A stretch of DNA of 64,000 bases from Breviolum minutum Mf 1.05b.01 (GCA_000507305.1 DF239300.1:124001-188000), one strand, 5' to 3'. Positions 34,401 through 43,538 are shown, counted from the first letter of the stretch. The notes: generated by a model not told the origin, from the letters alone. A program made the numbers and translations.

Positions 34401-36027
34401 CAACCAAAGTCAACCCATTGTCATCACATGTGATCACAAGATTGTCACTTGTAAGTCGGCGTCCAAACACATGTGCAAACAAATGCTCCGGCTCCCCTGG
34501 CAAATTGACACTTGAGATGCATCGCAAACCGTTGATGATGGCAATCGCAGCATGTGGTACACTAATGCAATTTCCAATCAAATGAGATTGGGCATCATGA
34601 CACAATGGAAGTCTGCATCCCTTTGTTGGTCCCATCAACAGAAAAATTTCACCAGTTGAAAGAAATCGAATCACATTGTCATGAAAGAGGAAAGTACCAT
34701 ACAGACCCCCAGCTTCAATAACCTGTTTGGGGAGATCATGAGCCTTACGGTAGTTCGCCATGATACATCCAAAGGCACGATCATCAATGACCTTGATTCG
34801 AATCTTACGCACTTGCATCTTGGTTCCCGCAAAAGAAGCAGCAGAATATTCATTTGGGGGAAGTAGCCGATGATCCATGTACATGTCCATGACATCAAGT
34901 GACGGAACAACTTCTTTCATATCAATGACATCAATCGGCAAAATGACCCTGGATCTACGAATAGTCACATTCGCAGGAATAGGCCAATGAGCCCAGTCAA
35001 TGAATTTTGCAACACCGGATGCAAACTTGTCAATGGCAACCAGGAGAAATCTGGCTCTGTTCTGTGGAAGCAATTTGTTGAGATTCAGGGTCTGATAGTC
35101 TACCACTTCAAATCCCGCCCACTCAAAAAGAGTAGACACCAAAGGAAACTGATCATGCTTACCAAATTGCGCAACTTCTTCCAGGATGAGAACTTTGGGT
35201 CGCAAACATGATGCTTTCGTGATTGCAAAAACAAGAGTCTTGCCATCTGCCCTATTGAATCCTTGTGATGTATGTGCTTTGCTCCATGGCTGGCATGGGG
35301 GTGATAACACCATAACATCTAAATCATCATTTGGCACATGGTTGAGATACCATGCATCACGAATATCTGCTTGGAAAACAGGACACGATTGCTCTTCCAT
35401 CATACTCTGAAAGTTCCGATGTTCCCATGCTTGTCGATTACAATTGATGTGTGCAGATCCCTTGTGCGACTTTACATACGTCTGAACTGCCAAAAAATCC
35501 ATATCCAATGCCCAAACATGTCGAAGTGGCAAAAGACTACACCTCATAGCCTCAATTGCATGTGTCCATCCAGAGAAGCCACCACAGAAAAGTTCTGCAC
35601 ATTTGATGTCACTGGTAGGATAGAATGTTGTCAAATCAATCATTCCAGATCCCAAATTTCTCACGTCCAGAATTGGAGACTGATTGGCAAATGACACCCT
35701 CGCATTGAAAACCAGCAACTTCTCTTTCGAAACCGCTCTGCTGATGTCTTCCTTGTTAACCACCATGTGTAAACCAGTGATCCCATCATGTCCACATTGC
35801 GGTGGCACTATTGAAGATCGTAGGATATTATCACGTGGATACCCAACAGGTTCTAAAATGTCAGCAAAAACATAAAAGCCATCAAATTTCTCAGTGACTA
35901 TCTCCGAGGTCTTAACAATGGCAGTAATACGTTCTTTGCAGGGACAAATCTTTGTTGACATCGTTGCATCGTCTAAGATATCAGCCACTAGCTTCTGATG
36001 TTCACAACTGATCCATGGCATGGCCAC
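31411..36027 (-). CDS. LINE ORF1 with C5-cytosine DNA methyltransferase
   Basis: A 1,538-residue protein. Residues ~141-500 form a C5 DNA methyltransferase in normal motif order: motif I CAELFCGGFSGW, motif IV SPPCQPWS with catalytic Cys245, motif VI ILEEV (EEV in place of ENV), motif VIII QNRARF, motif IX FLSTGEIFLLMG and motif X IGNCISVPHAAIAIING. The enzyme would transfer methyl from S-adenosylmethionine to cytosine C5. About 900 unrecognised residues follow, with a Cys/His cluster (CPCEHSDKC). The last ~120 residues form a coiled coil with a Lys-rich, acidic-tipped tail, as in LINE RNA-binding ORF1 proteins. Retrotransposon DNMTs were described in Symbiodinium (de Mendoza and colleagues, 2018). 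The frame is fully intact. Confidence 0.95.
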   Translation of the reverse strand: MAMPWISCEHQKLVADILDDATMSTKICPCKERITAIVKTSEIVTEKFDGFYVFADILEPVGYPRDNILRSSIVPPQCGHDGITGLHMVVNKEDISRAVSKEKLLVFNARVSFANQSPILDVRNLGSGMIDLTTFYPTSDIKCAELFCGGFSGWTHAIEAMRCSLLPLRHVWALDMDFLAVQTYVKSHKGSAHINCNRQAWEHRNFQSMMEEQSCPVFQADIRDAWYLNHVPNDDLDVMVLSPPCQPWSKAHTSQGFNRADGKTLVFAITKASCLRPKVLILEEVAQFGKHDQFPLVSTLFEWAGFEVVDYQTLNLNKLLPQNRARFLLVAIDKFASGVAKFIDWAHWPIPANVTIRRSRVILPIDVIDMKEVVPSLDVMDMYMDHRLLPPNEYSAASFAGTKMQVRKIRIKVIDDRAFGCIMANYRKAHDLPKQVIEAGGLYGTFLFHDNVIRFLSTGEIFLLMGPTKGCRLPLCHDAQSHLIGNCISVPHAAIAIINGLRCISSVNLPGEPEHLFAHVFGRRLTSDNLVITCDDNGLTLVDSGEINFLDEPTMDLPSIAPLIVSTPTSKYDILIENGVNIKQALEIVAGPSTPKQFVIQSADGIRVPMLDSDVMGRMPLTIHTNLPSIMCFREKGFALSETNCCLILTPMGPVMIHRQYEMKVRQVLLFLREFFPEAITETAVLTDQFGIPHRYEGICPDIVMVQNDMVSRKSGHWNEDFDLPYFTEFLDHLSVRCDWSRAFKIMKFYHDRGLTEMLKCLGWSIQIIPAAGGNTHHVKVNIAKLPSQLAMKCVQIQSCLNARLLIQALPPSLEEDIRHVRVHFKLWDTYVFQGFCRHDDTIAILIDAWETFSALHGSPSCLRTVFKGKQIMKHVTFGELLSDASSAIRIHAVLQLQGGGNKQDAIVEVKHSLAIFLMGQGAELKDISTMLEVLGRNAGLQALKNISDINKTKDKLSALHQLALSMNVKWPENLKNDDEKKERVKNWSKKRALSTNHFCANHFTLLPEVFVNEDGSHPNIRSSVITGASGVVLLDYECAKPWLIDQKVITADEMAIAVLGHQCPCEHSDKCQRVNLPVHTCDGSHVIIKACFHNLGEKKIAIKPCANDQIAVNAGTVAAVTIYRDEIPPGDWKHVTSGPVRYALNSFDLADEAVFQGPPWGRSWLANGIKASPENASSLQFHVRVDSTKLESMMRSSGSNGTYITPKADNNLADNRYTIVWVEGNPIDIAQSMLKTPEHLGQVRVNKGKGDNVKITRGVRCKREQFMSVFAKLRPNEEAPDVTPIECLYKIQPAPVGAQMKDVQAWMKLHGWEGRPLKLLGDKCWLIGSAKSFDKPYLSWNSSSILIKKVQSKHVDNASPIVAGKITRPSEKPSESLHRGGVDPLSIADPWLNYAGTNGAISRVSFKSSSAALVSRELDPPTETKFKQQGEQISALETAVTELKTKIDQKDQQTEKFEHDVRDEFRKVRAEVSSHIDNVTKSFDQSLDRALRKQETSMEHSFNELKQIIRMANNPVPNKKAKATKAPAGDDMEDQQD

Positions 36028-36100
36028 AATTCGTGGAAGTTCCCCTACCCCCTAACAGGCACACCGAGGAAAAATCCGGAAGGTTTGGGCCGCAATACCT
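36028..36100 (-). other. LINE 5' untranslated region
   Basis: Seventy-three bases lie between the ORF1 ATG and the presumed insertion boundary. This is short for a LINE 5' UTR. No internal promoter motif was recognised. Confidence 0.6.
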
Positions 36101-36165
36101 ACCATCCCCTATTNTACTATCCCCTATTGTATGGAAATCATGCGAGTTTAGACATTAGCACATAT
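36101..36165. repeat. LINE target in a second host inverted-repeat copy
   Basis: ACCATCCCCTATT, an N at 36,114, then CTATCCCCTATTGTAT. After that comes GAGTTTAGACATTAGCACATATG, matching the right end of the host element at 23,884-23,935. Confidence 0.75.
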
Positions 36166-36613
36166 GATGTCTCACAAAAACGCTCAAAACATTGGGTCTC
36201 TTGGGATCCCCAACTCGTTCGCTCTTGGTACTCCTCGATAGCTCCGCCTTCAAACGTTCCTCTTCGTCCAGTGCCAAGGCACACCTCCAACTATGGAAAT
36301 CCGGTGAACTTTGGCACGGGAAATTTTCCAACAAGAAAAAATCTAACAAACAAAAACAAACATAAACAAAAAAAACGAGCACTAAATTGGGAGGTTTTTT
36401 TATTGAAATAAACTTGAAAGTTTTAAAACAAAGTGTACTTCGTGAGTTCATGACCCCAAATCCATTGATTGTTGATGATTGTTGGTATCTTTTGGTCCAG
36501 GATAAGTAGCAGAAAATCCCTGCATGTCTGAAACTTTCACAGACTTTTAGATTCAGATCTTCCGACACTGAATGACACCTTGTCCACCCAGGAAAAACAT
36601 CGGCCGAAATCAG

Positions 36614-36682
36614 CAGGAACTAACAGCTCGCCGGCAATGTCATCTTCTTTGATTTGAGGGAGAGTTGAGCTGTTAGTTCCAT
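36614..36682. repeat. Family C-like short inverted repeat
   Basis: GGAACTAACAGCTCGCC on the left mirrors GAGCTGTTAGTTCC on the right. It explains part of an otherwise open minus frame. Confidence 0.65.
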
Positions 36683-36723
36683 GATATCGAATCAAAATGA
36701 ATCCAGGCCTCTCTTGAAAAGAC

Positions 36724-36782
36724 TTCTGATTGATCTCAGCCGTCTGCTTCTGCATGTCGAGTTCATGTCGAAGAGCTTCAAT
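36724..36782 (-). CDS. coiled-coil exon
   Basis: The acceptor is AATTGATGTCAG and the donor GTCTTT. It reads IEALRHELDMQKQTAEINQ. Immediately upstream in the intron is a family A element. Confidence 0.65.
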
Positions 36783-36830
36783 CTGACATCAATTTCGAGG
36801 ATAGTAGTGGCAAAAAGCTGTCAAACGCTT

Positions 36831-36910
36831 TCTAGTTGATGGTTTCAACCCATCTGAAAAATATGCTCGTCAAATTGGATCATCTCCCCAGGTAGGGGTG
36901 ACCATCTAGC
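36831..36910. repeat. Family A element (copy 3), shortened
   Basis: TCTAGTTGATGGTTTCAACC begins it. It ends early at GGGGTGACCATCTAG, so about 25 bases of the usual interior are deleted. Confidence 0.8.
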
Positions 36911-37712
36911 TTTGCAGTGAAGCTCTGGTTGTTTTGTTCAAAATGGTTTCAAGCTACAACAGGTTGATTCTGTATGTTCATGCCGCCATGCCAGGTGCAT
37001 GGAACAGAAGGAATCACAGAAACAAAGATGTATGAAATATACGAATACATCGATATACCAAAATATGTTCACATATAACTGTATGTTAGATAAATAAGAT
37101 GTTATACATATAGATAGATTCACTATGATTGACTGGCTGTAATGTGTCATAATTATATACAGATTTACATTCTACATGCACTGCGTTTTTTTTTACGTTT
37201 CATATCCAGCTCCCAGGATGCCATGCAGTCAGCACTGGGCCCAGCTCTCAACTGTCATCCCCGTGTTTCGTTTTTTGGGCACCTCGGATTCCAATTGATC
37301 ACGTTTGCTCACTTGTTCCACTAACTCAGCAGTCACCTACCGAAACCCGGCACTGTTGAGTTGACTTCTTTAAGGCCAGGGAACGTAGGGATTCGTTGTA
37401 CTGGACGTTAAATAATATTTAAATAATGATGAGAACAAAGAACAGAAAGGATATCGGATATGATGATATGACTTTATGCACTGTCAAATAGGTGAATCAC
37501 CGAACTAAATTCATCCTAAAATCGGTTAACGAATCGTCCATCAGCATCTAAACATCTGAAGACTCACAAGAGTCACAAAAGTCATATTGGCAAGGCCTTT
37601 CCAAGTTGATATGTTAGGGACAATTCTTCCAGATTTGACAAGTGAATCTGAAAGTCGTGGGTTCAGTTCCAGTTGCTGATTGACCATCATGTCATCCCAG
37701 AATATCTTTGGC

Positions 37713-37757
37713 CTCTTCCAGCTTTTGCTCTGCAGCTGTTCGTTGTCGTGCAAGGGC
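37713..37757 (-). CDS. coiled-coil exon
   Basis: The acceptor is AAATTGTCAG and the inferred donor GCCAAA is of GC type. It reads ALARQRTAAEQKLEE. Without splicing the frame stops after AKDILG. Confidence 0.55.
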
Positions 37758-37914
37758 CTGACAATTTGTCGACCAACAAAAAATAGCCGGGACCCTGAAA
37801 CTTCGCCTATGAAAATATAGGCTAAGTTCCAAAAAGGAAATTCATCTGAAGCAAACCATGGATTTTCAGGACCCACGTTAGTTGGAGGGTACTCCACCCC
37901 CAAGTTGGCCTCAC

Positions 37915-37969
37915 CACGTTGTCGTTCCTCCATCAGTGCATTCTGATTTTCATGGGCCTTGACGTAGAC
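37915..37969 (-). CDS. exon
   Basis: The acceptor is GGGAATGGCAG and the donor GTGAGG. Eighteen codons plus one base read VYVKAHENQNALMEERQR. Confidence 0.65.
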
Positions 37970-38104
37970 CTGCCATTCCCAGTGGGATTAGAGCGACTGA
38001 TAGGTATCGAAATATCGATTTTACAGTTTTACTGTAGGATAATCTTAGATACAATTTCTGTTGAATATCTTCCAACAAAAACAACTTGTCTCACCGTAAC
38101 TGCC

Positions 38105-38213
38105 AAAAACAGCCCGAAAATTAACACGGAACCTAAAAATCACCCCTTGGAAAAGGAAAATCATCTTCCAAGCCTCCATTTATTATGTTCCATGTTAATC
38201 TTCCAGGGTGTAC
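38105..38213. repeat. Family C element abutting a splice donor
   Basis: The right end, read on the minus strand, is GTACACCCTGGAAGATTAAC and directly follows the exon 38,214-38,286. The left end CCGAAAATTAACACGG mirrors it. Confidence 0.75.
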
Positions 38214-38286
38214 CATTCCTGACTCGATTTCTTTCGGGCAACCTCTTGGGCTTGCTGACGACCAGCTGCAAGAGTCTGCCTATGAG
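38214..38286 (-). CDS. coiled-coil exon
   Basis: The acceptor is CTAAAAAACAG. The donor GTACAC is the first bases of a family C element. It reads AHRQTLAAGRQQAQEVARKK then SSQE. Confidence 0.65.
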
Positions 38287-38595
38287 CTGTTTTTTAGAGT
38301 CCCATCCATCCTCCCCATATATCACATTATTTACAAGGTTTTTATGCATCCCAGGTGGTTGTTGGGGATTTCGAAACCATCAACAGCAGTGCTATCCTCT
38401 ACAATACTTTAATATCATCGTTATGTACACGAAGTGGTTGTGAGGTGCCAGGTTCGTTTTATGGGAGGCCAAATGACATAGCCAAATATATTGCAGAGTA
38501 TACGTATTATGTATACATATACGATGGCTCTATAGTCCAGGTTTTTCAATGAAACTATATATTACTTGACCTGATTTTTAGGGCCGTTCTAAGAC

Positions 38596-38657
38596 AGCGA
38601 CTGCATTCGCTCCAACTGAAGCTTCAGCAATTGATTTTGCTGGGCCAAGGCCTGCTG
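38596..38657 (-). CDS. Gln/Leu-rich coiled-coil exon
   Basis: It reads QQALAQQNQLLKLQLERMQS. The acceptor is TTTCTCGCACAG. The donor is uncertain (GTCTTA chosen), because the frame meets TAG a few bases later. Confidence 0.65.
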
Positions 38658-39420
38658 CTGTGCGAGAAATCCGATGCCCTACGTGGATTTTGGTGTAATT
38701 ACCTATACCTACATGGTTGATTTCAAGGGATCCAATGTTTGTAGATGTTAATCTACCATTACTATATCCATCTAACTGGTTGCATTAGTTGTTTGGCCTA
38801 GTTGGGTGGCTGGTAAGTTATGATAATGAAGAAGCCAGAGTCGGTTTGTTCAGATTCGATCTTAAATTGAGCTGAGCCCTTGTGAGATCCCCTATCATCC
38901 CAAAGTTTGACATCTGAGGGCACCATTCCTTCAAGAAAGATTGAGTCAAAATGAGAAACTCCGGACTTGGAAACCATTACACCTGTGAAATTCAAGCAGC
39001 CCAACCCCCGAAAAATGACGCTTGGAAGACGAGCCCACTTTCTTTTGTGGCCCGATATCCACTTTTCACGGTGCGTTTGCTCTTAAACTTCGAGGGTGTA
39101 TTTTCAGGTTCCCAGCCTTTAAAGCTTGGTTGTTCCAAACAAGTCCTATGGTTTGATGTCCATGGTCCATGGATGTTTTTAATAGGGATTTTATAAGCCA
39201 AAACAAAAACGTTGATAGAGAACATCAGCTTTTTGCACACGTTTTGGCAACTCTGGCCACTTCTGTTGAAAAAACACACCCTATTAAATAATTGGGAACA
39301 AAAAGATTCGGATACAACTACCTCTACCTAAGGTTTTTCTTTCCCAGATTTCTGAGGTCGTAGACTCATTAATGAACTTGTTGAGACATGGAACTTACCC
39401 CATTGAAGATACGCATCTTT

Positions 39421-39530
39421 ACTAGTTGGTGGTTGAACCAACCCATCTGAAAAATATGTTGGTCAAATTGGATTCCATTTCCCCAACATTAGGGATGAAC
39501 ATGCAAACATATGCAAGAAACCACCACCCG
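39421..39530. repeat. Family A element (copy 4)
   Basis: ACTAGTTGGTGGTTGAACCA on the left and AAGAAACCACCACCCGG on the right. It is followed by family G at 39,548, as in the 58.6 kb copy. Confidence 0.9.
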
Positions 39531-39547
39531 GTCATCCATATCATATA

Positions 39548-39610
39548 CGTATAATCCCCTCATAACTGGGTAGTATAATCATCCCCTATAAACAACCCCT
39601 ATAAACCCCA
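39548..39610. repeat. Family G element
   Basis: ATAATCCCCTCATAACTGGG then TAGTATAATCATCCCCTATA is identical over about 45 bases to 58,711-58,756. Confidence 0.85.
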
Positions 39611-39636
39611 CCAGTTTTCCCCACACCAAAACACAC

Positions 39637-39724
39637 ATGATGCAACTTTTCCTCGTTTTGCTCCACGCTCAAACGGTACATCTCTTGGAGTTCATCCTTG
39701 GGGCCATGGAGTGAAAACCGGGAG
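39637..39724 (-). CDS. coiled-coil exon
   Basis: The donor is GTGTGT. It reads SRFSLHGPKDELQEMYRLSV then EQNEEKLHH. The end phase 0 matches the next exon at 38,596-38,657. Confidence 0.65.
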
Positions 39725-40190
39725 CTTGACCATCACTGAGAGCCTATAGCTTGACCTCTTTGCAAAATGGAAATTGATACTCCCGGGTGCTGATACTTAA
39801 CTAACATATCCCCTCTCTCCTGGGTAATTTTGAAGATGATTTTCCTTTTCAAAAGGTGGGAAATGGGAGTTTTTTAGAGGGTTTCAACGTCGATAGAAAC
39901 GGTAGATTTTCCAAAAGACTACTTGGGAACTGTAGATAGGCCCTGTGATCAAAGATGATTAAACATATCAAAGTTGTCTTGAAGGGAAATTTCACACGTG
40001 GCGATGGAATGTATACCATTTGCCAATATATGATTAGTATTTTCTATTCAATCCTATTCGATATGGGCATGTTCATGCCTTTTGCAGCACCATCCAAAAT
40101 ATTTTAACATCGATGCTATAGTTAAGCAAACCATATATACATGCTGGTGTAGCTGAAGTGTACTAAATCATTCTGGCCTCTTCAACAAAA

Positions 40191-40401
40191 ACTACACCCC
40201 TGAAAACTAAGAATGTCCCCCAAAAAGGAACAATTTCGATAGGGAATACATCTTCAAACCATTGATTTTCAGGGGTTCTCCCATAAATCCCAATTATATA
40301 GATCACATAAATCCCTTAAGGTAACCCAAAAGGAATCCGACAAACCCTATAGTTTTCAAGGCAGGTTTTCAGGGGACATTCGTTTCTTGGGGGTGTACCA
40401 A
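40191..40401. repeat. Family C element with an internal insertion
   Basis: The outer ends ACACCCCTGAAAACTAAG and CTTGGGGGTGT mirror each other. Inside, TTTTCAGGGG occurs at 40,266-40,275 and again at 40,366-40,375, bracketing 90 bases absent from other copies. Confidence 0.75.
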
Positions 40402-40429
40402 CCATTGAAATGGCACCCCTTTACCTCAC

Positions 40430-40474
40430 CGCTTCGAGCCTGCTGCTCCTTGGTGTTAACACTTTGCACCTCTC
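40430..40474 (-). CDS. coiled-coil micro-exon
   Basis: The acceptor is ACTATACCAG and the donor GTGAGG, with 45 nt reading EVQSVNTKEQQARS. Its entry phase matches the exon at 40,851-40,894. Confidence 0.55.
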
Positions 40475-40623
40475 CTGGTATAGTTGATGTTGATATCAAT
40501 GATTTTATGCCATATGATATAATGCATCAATATCCATATCCATAGGATCAAAATCTGCGATTGATGTATTCCAAACGCATGCGATTTACATGATAACGAC
40601 TTTGCTTGTGATCAAATGCATCA

Positions 40624-40737
40624 AACTACACCCCCGAAGTTTAACAGCTCGCCACTGAAAAATGATGGTTTGGAAGACAATCCTTTCCTGTTACGGTCTA
40701 TTTTCAGGTGCTTATGTTAAACTTCAGGTGGGTATCA
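40624..40737. repeat. Family C element
   Basis: CTACACCCCCGAAGTTTAAC on the left mirrors GTTAAACTTCAGGTGGGTA on the right. The centre has GATGGTTTGGAAGACAATCC. Confidence 0.85.
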
Positions 40738-40850
40738 TCTTGCACCCACATTTCTCATGGTCATCCATGTTGAAAAAGGCTTTCATGATGACATGAATAA
40801 CTGCATCTTCCACGGATATGATGAACAACCACCCGCATCTCCTTGAACAC

Positions 40851-40894
40851 TTCCCAACACTTGAGCATTTCGCAGTTGCTCCTTGGTGACAGGT
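40851..40894 (-). CDS. micro-exon
   Basis: 44 nt reading PVTKEQLRNAQVLG. The first base completes a codon begun by the exon at 41,442-41,581. The TKEQ motif recurs in the next exon, hinting at an internal repeat. Confidence 0.5.
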
Positions 40895-41128
40895 CTCTAC
40901 CCACCGGGTAATAGAAATGTTGGAAACGGGGACTTCTTATGAAGGAAACTACCCGGACCCATGTGCGTCATATACACACAACACATGTTTCGACTTTCTG
41001 CGTTTCGTTCTTTGGTCATGATGAACAAAATAGGGGTGTATATATATATATATTATATATCGTATATCAAATATTGCATACCATATATCGCAAATCAAGC
41101 GTTTTATATATTGTTCATATATCACATT

Positions 41129-41129
41129 N
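41129..41129. other. single N, probable gap
   Basis: The N lies in an AT-rich tract full of TATATA, so it is probably an assembly gap. Confidence 0.7.
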
Positions 41130-41203
41130 ATAGACGAACAATCCATACTACAAAAAAAGGGACTCTAAACCAACAAGAAATCCACAACAAAACATACAAA
41201 ACC

Positions 41204-41324
41204 ATACTGTCGATGGTTCTGAGAATCCGGCAAACTCACCAATTGATATGGAACATATTCCATTTTTTACAGGGTTTTTAGCACCATCCCTTGTTGTTGG
41301 GGATTTCGAAACCATCAACAGTAT
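41204..41324. repeat. Family B element
   Basis: TACTGTCGATGGTTCTGAGA on the left and TTTCGAAACCATCAACAGTA on the right form TA-flanked terminal inverted repeats. Confidence 0.85.
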
Positions 41325-41441
41325 GAGCAATGAACAAATCCTGGTTGGTTGGGTTATTTTTGGGGATAAAAAGACTAGCCAGTTATATAGGGATTTGTAA
41401 TAGACCATGAAATAAGGATCCTTATTAAGCATCAACAGTAC

Positions 41442-41581
41442 CACTTGTTTCCCTTTTCCTCATGATTTTTTGCTGCCAAATTTTCGGTTCGATCATGCAG
41501 CTCTCCACGGAGCTGGTCGTTCTCTTTGGCCAACAGCTGCGCCTTTTGGGATTTCTGACGAAAGCCACGGACCCTACGAAG
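41442..41581 (-). CDS. coiled-coil exon ending at an inverted-repeat donor
   Basis: The acceptor is CTTTTTCGTTATAG. It reads LRRVRGFRQKSQKAQLLAKE then NDQLRGELHDRTENLAAK. The donor GTACTG belongs to a family B-type terminus (TACTGTTGATG). Entry phase 0 fits the exon at 41,990-42,046. Confidence 0.75.
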
Positions 41582-41989
41582 CTATAACGAAAAAGAAGGA
41601 TCATCCAGGTCAAACAAGTCCCCTGTTGAAGCTATTTCACAAAACAGAATATGGCAAAGGTAGATATGTAGGTGTGTCATACAGACATACAAACATATAT
41701 AAACATATACATATATTGCATTTACAGAAACTAGATGCAATTATGTGTATTTATCAGTTGTCCTTCAAAAAAGGAACAACATCGCTTCATCAAACAACAC
41801 ACCTCGACAACTGATAAGGTTTAGCAACTGCGAGCCTTCAAGCAAAGCAATTTTGGCTTAGAATGAACAGCAACTAGCTGTGGCTTTCAAGATGGGATGG
41901 TGTACGACCACTCTACAACCCTAGCAGTAGGATGAAACAACTCGGCGCTTTAGACATCCAAACCCATGCAGTGACCCACCCTTTCCGAC

Positions 41990-42046
41990 CTGTTCGGCTA
42001 GGCTAACGGAGCGCTCAATGACAGCTTCAAGCTCAGCAATACGTTC
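41990..42046 (-). CDS. coiled-coil exon
   Basis: Exactly 19 codons: ERIAELEAVIERSVSLAEQ. The acceptor is TTTTTTGCTCCAG and the donor GTCGGA. It is a textbook heptad segment. Confidence 0.75.
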
Positions 42047-42371
42047 CTGGAGCAAAAAATAATCTCACCATTGGATCTGTATAAAAAGGGTAGGAGGAGG
42101 AACAACCAACCAGGATCATCTTCTATCCTTTTCAGTGCTCATTTCTTTCATGCCATATGGCCATATGGAATCACATAGCAATTGAACTGCATAGGATCTA
42201 TGTTCCCAAAAACTATGGGATTCAATTCGATAAGGTACTTGTATAACAAGCAAAGTATACAAGAGGTGGGTTTTCCCGCCCCTTACAAAGAAAAACTGCC
42301 TTCCTTCCAACCCAACCCTGGTAACCTCTTAACATTCCAGTCTCTTCTCAACGTATATCCACGTATCAAAC

Positions 42372-42458
42372 GGCGAGCTCCGGGGCCCCCTCCTCATATG
42401 CAAACAACAACGGAGACATCATCTGCATATTGGATGCCCAAGGAGGCAACGGTAGGTC
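42372..42458 (-). CDS. exon
   Basis: The acceptor is GTGGCTGCTCAG and the donor GTTTGA. 29 codons read DLPLPPWASNMQMMSPLLFA then YEEGAPELA. A second frame in the same island reads GIQYADDVSVVV, which resembles an RT motif but meets a stop. Confidence 0.5.
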
Positions 42459-42747
42459 CTGAGCAGCCACGAATCCTCCCCCCCTAAATGAAGTTGCAAC
42501 CTTCCTTGGTTTAAAACCCATCGAAAAACCCATCCCCCCAAAAACGTTTTTTTTTTGTTTTTTTGAATCAATTTTATATATACGTTGTTTTCCAGCTCAT
42601 TAGACTTGAAGTTTAACAGGAGTCATTATTGTATATTAATTGTTTGATCCCTCCAAACATGGGTAATTCAATGACACCTGTTTAGTCGTCTCTTCCCCTT
42701 TAATGACTAGGTCAAATCCACATGGAGAGGACTCGTTGGCGATTTAC

Positions 42748-42801
42748 CAAGTGGCATCCTCATGAGTTGCTGCTGGTGGAGGTCCACGAGATTGCTGATA
42801 C
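42748..42801 (-). CDS. coiled-coil exon
   Basis: The acceptor is TTTCCGCTGCAG and the donor GTAAAT. It reads ISNLVDLHQQQLMRMPL. Entry phase matches 43,040-43,127. Confidence 0.65.
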
Positions 42802-43039
42802 CTGCAGCGGAAAGCCAATGGAAAACAAACTGGAAACCAAGATATGCTCTACACTCTAGATTTTGATTATGAGCATCTAAAACCACCTAAAACCCCAATG
42901 ACATATATCAAAAGGAAAGTTGTCTTGGTAACTATTGTACAAGGAAAGTTGTCTTTCATCCTCTTCGGGGGCGTTTGTGAAAAGATTGGTCCATTTCACG
43001 ACCGCGTAGGATTTTCCAGATTTTCCCAATGCAAAACAC

Positions 43040-43127
43040 CGACGCGCTGCCTGCGGAGCTCTCGTGTCACACGATCGGCATAGTCTTTCAATTCACGTTT
43101 TTCTTGCACGACCCGAGTGAAGTCCTC
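43040..43127 (-). CDS. coiled-coil exon
   Basis: The acceptor is CATGGTGTCAG and the donor GTGTTT. It reads EDFTRVVQEKRELKDYADRV then TRELRRQRV. Confidence 0.75.
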
Positions 43128-43538
43128 CTGACACCATGAAATACATGGAAATATATGAAATACATAAATACAGTATTTATATATGGAAATACTAGGACGT
43201 CCCATGAATTAAGATTTGTCATGTCTGAACTAATCAACTTTTTAAATTACGGAAGACAAATTTTTAGGAGCAGTTGATATTGATACTTTGAACAAAATAT
43301 TGGTTGATAAATGCTGATAAGTAGATAGGAAATCCGAAATTAATCAATTGTACTTGTTTGGCGTGTTTCGATATGTTTCGATCATCTCATCTGGTAGGGG
43401 ATTGTGTCCATGAACAGTACCTTTCTACTCCAAACTCTGCTGAGGCACATCGAATCCGTTACACATGTTTGCGCCAGAATCTTGGAGGTAGATCTGATGC
43501 AAGAGAAGAACATACGCGAGTTTCCACCCTGAATCTTT

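Larger units (their letters stand above)
26234..36100 (-). mobile_element. near full-length LINE encoding a DNA methyltransferase
   Basis: Two long frames lie on the minus strand in the order 5' UTR, ORF1 (31,411-36,027), a 39-base gap and ORF2 (26,234-31,371). The 5' end precedes ACCATCCCCTATT at 36,101, the same target sequence as in the truncated copy. The 3' end (about 180 ORF2 codons plus the UTR, judged from the short copy) is cut off at the N. No stops or frameshifts interrupt either frame, so the insertion is young or recently active. Confidence 0.9.

Noticed and set aside
26286-35875. Many plus-strand frames opposite the LINE
   Set aside because: They are antisense shadows of the two intact LINE frames.
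36537-36682. Minus frame continuing past the coiled-coil exon at 36.7 kb
   Set aside because: It runs through a short inverted repeat (GGAACTAACAGCTC), and a donor ends the exon earlier.
42372-42458. GIQYADDVSVVV, resembling the YADD box of a reverse transcriptase
   Set aside because: No other RT motif lies nearby and a stop follows within six codons. A second frame in the same island is open with splice signals and matches the next exon's phase.
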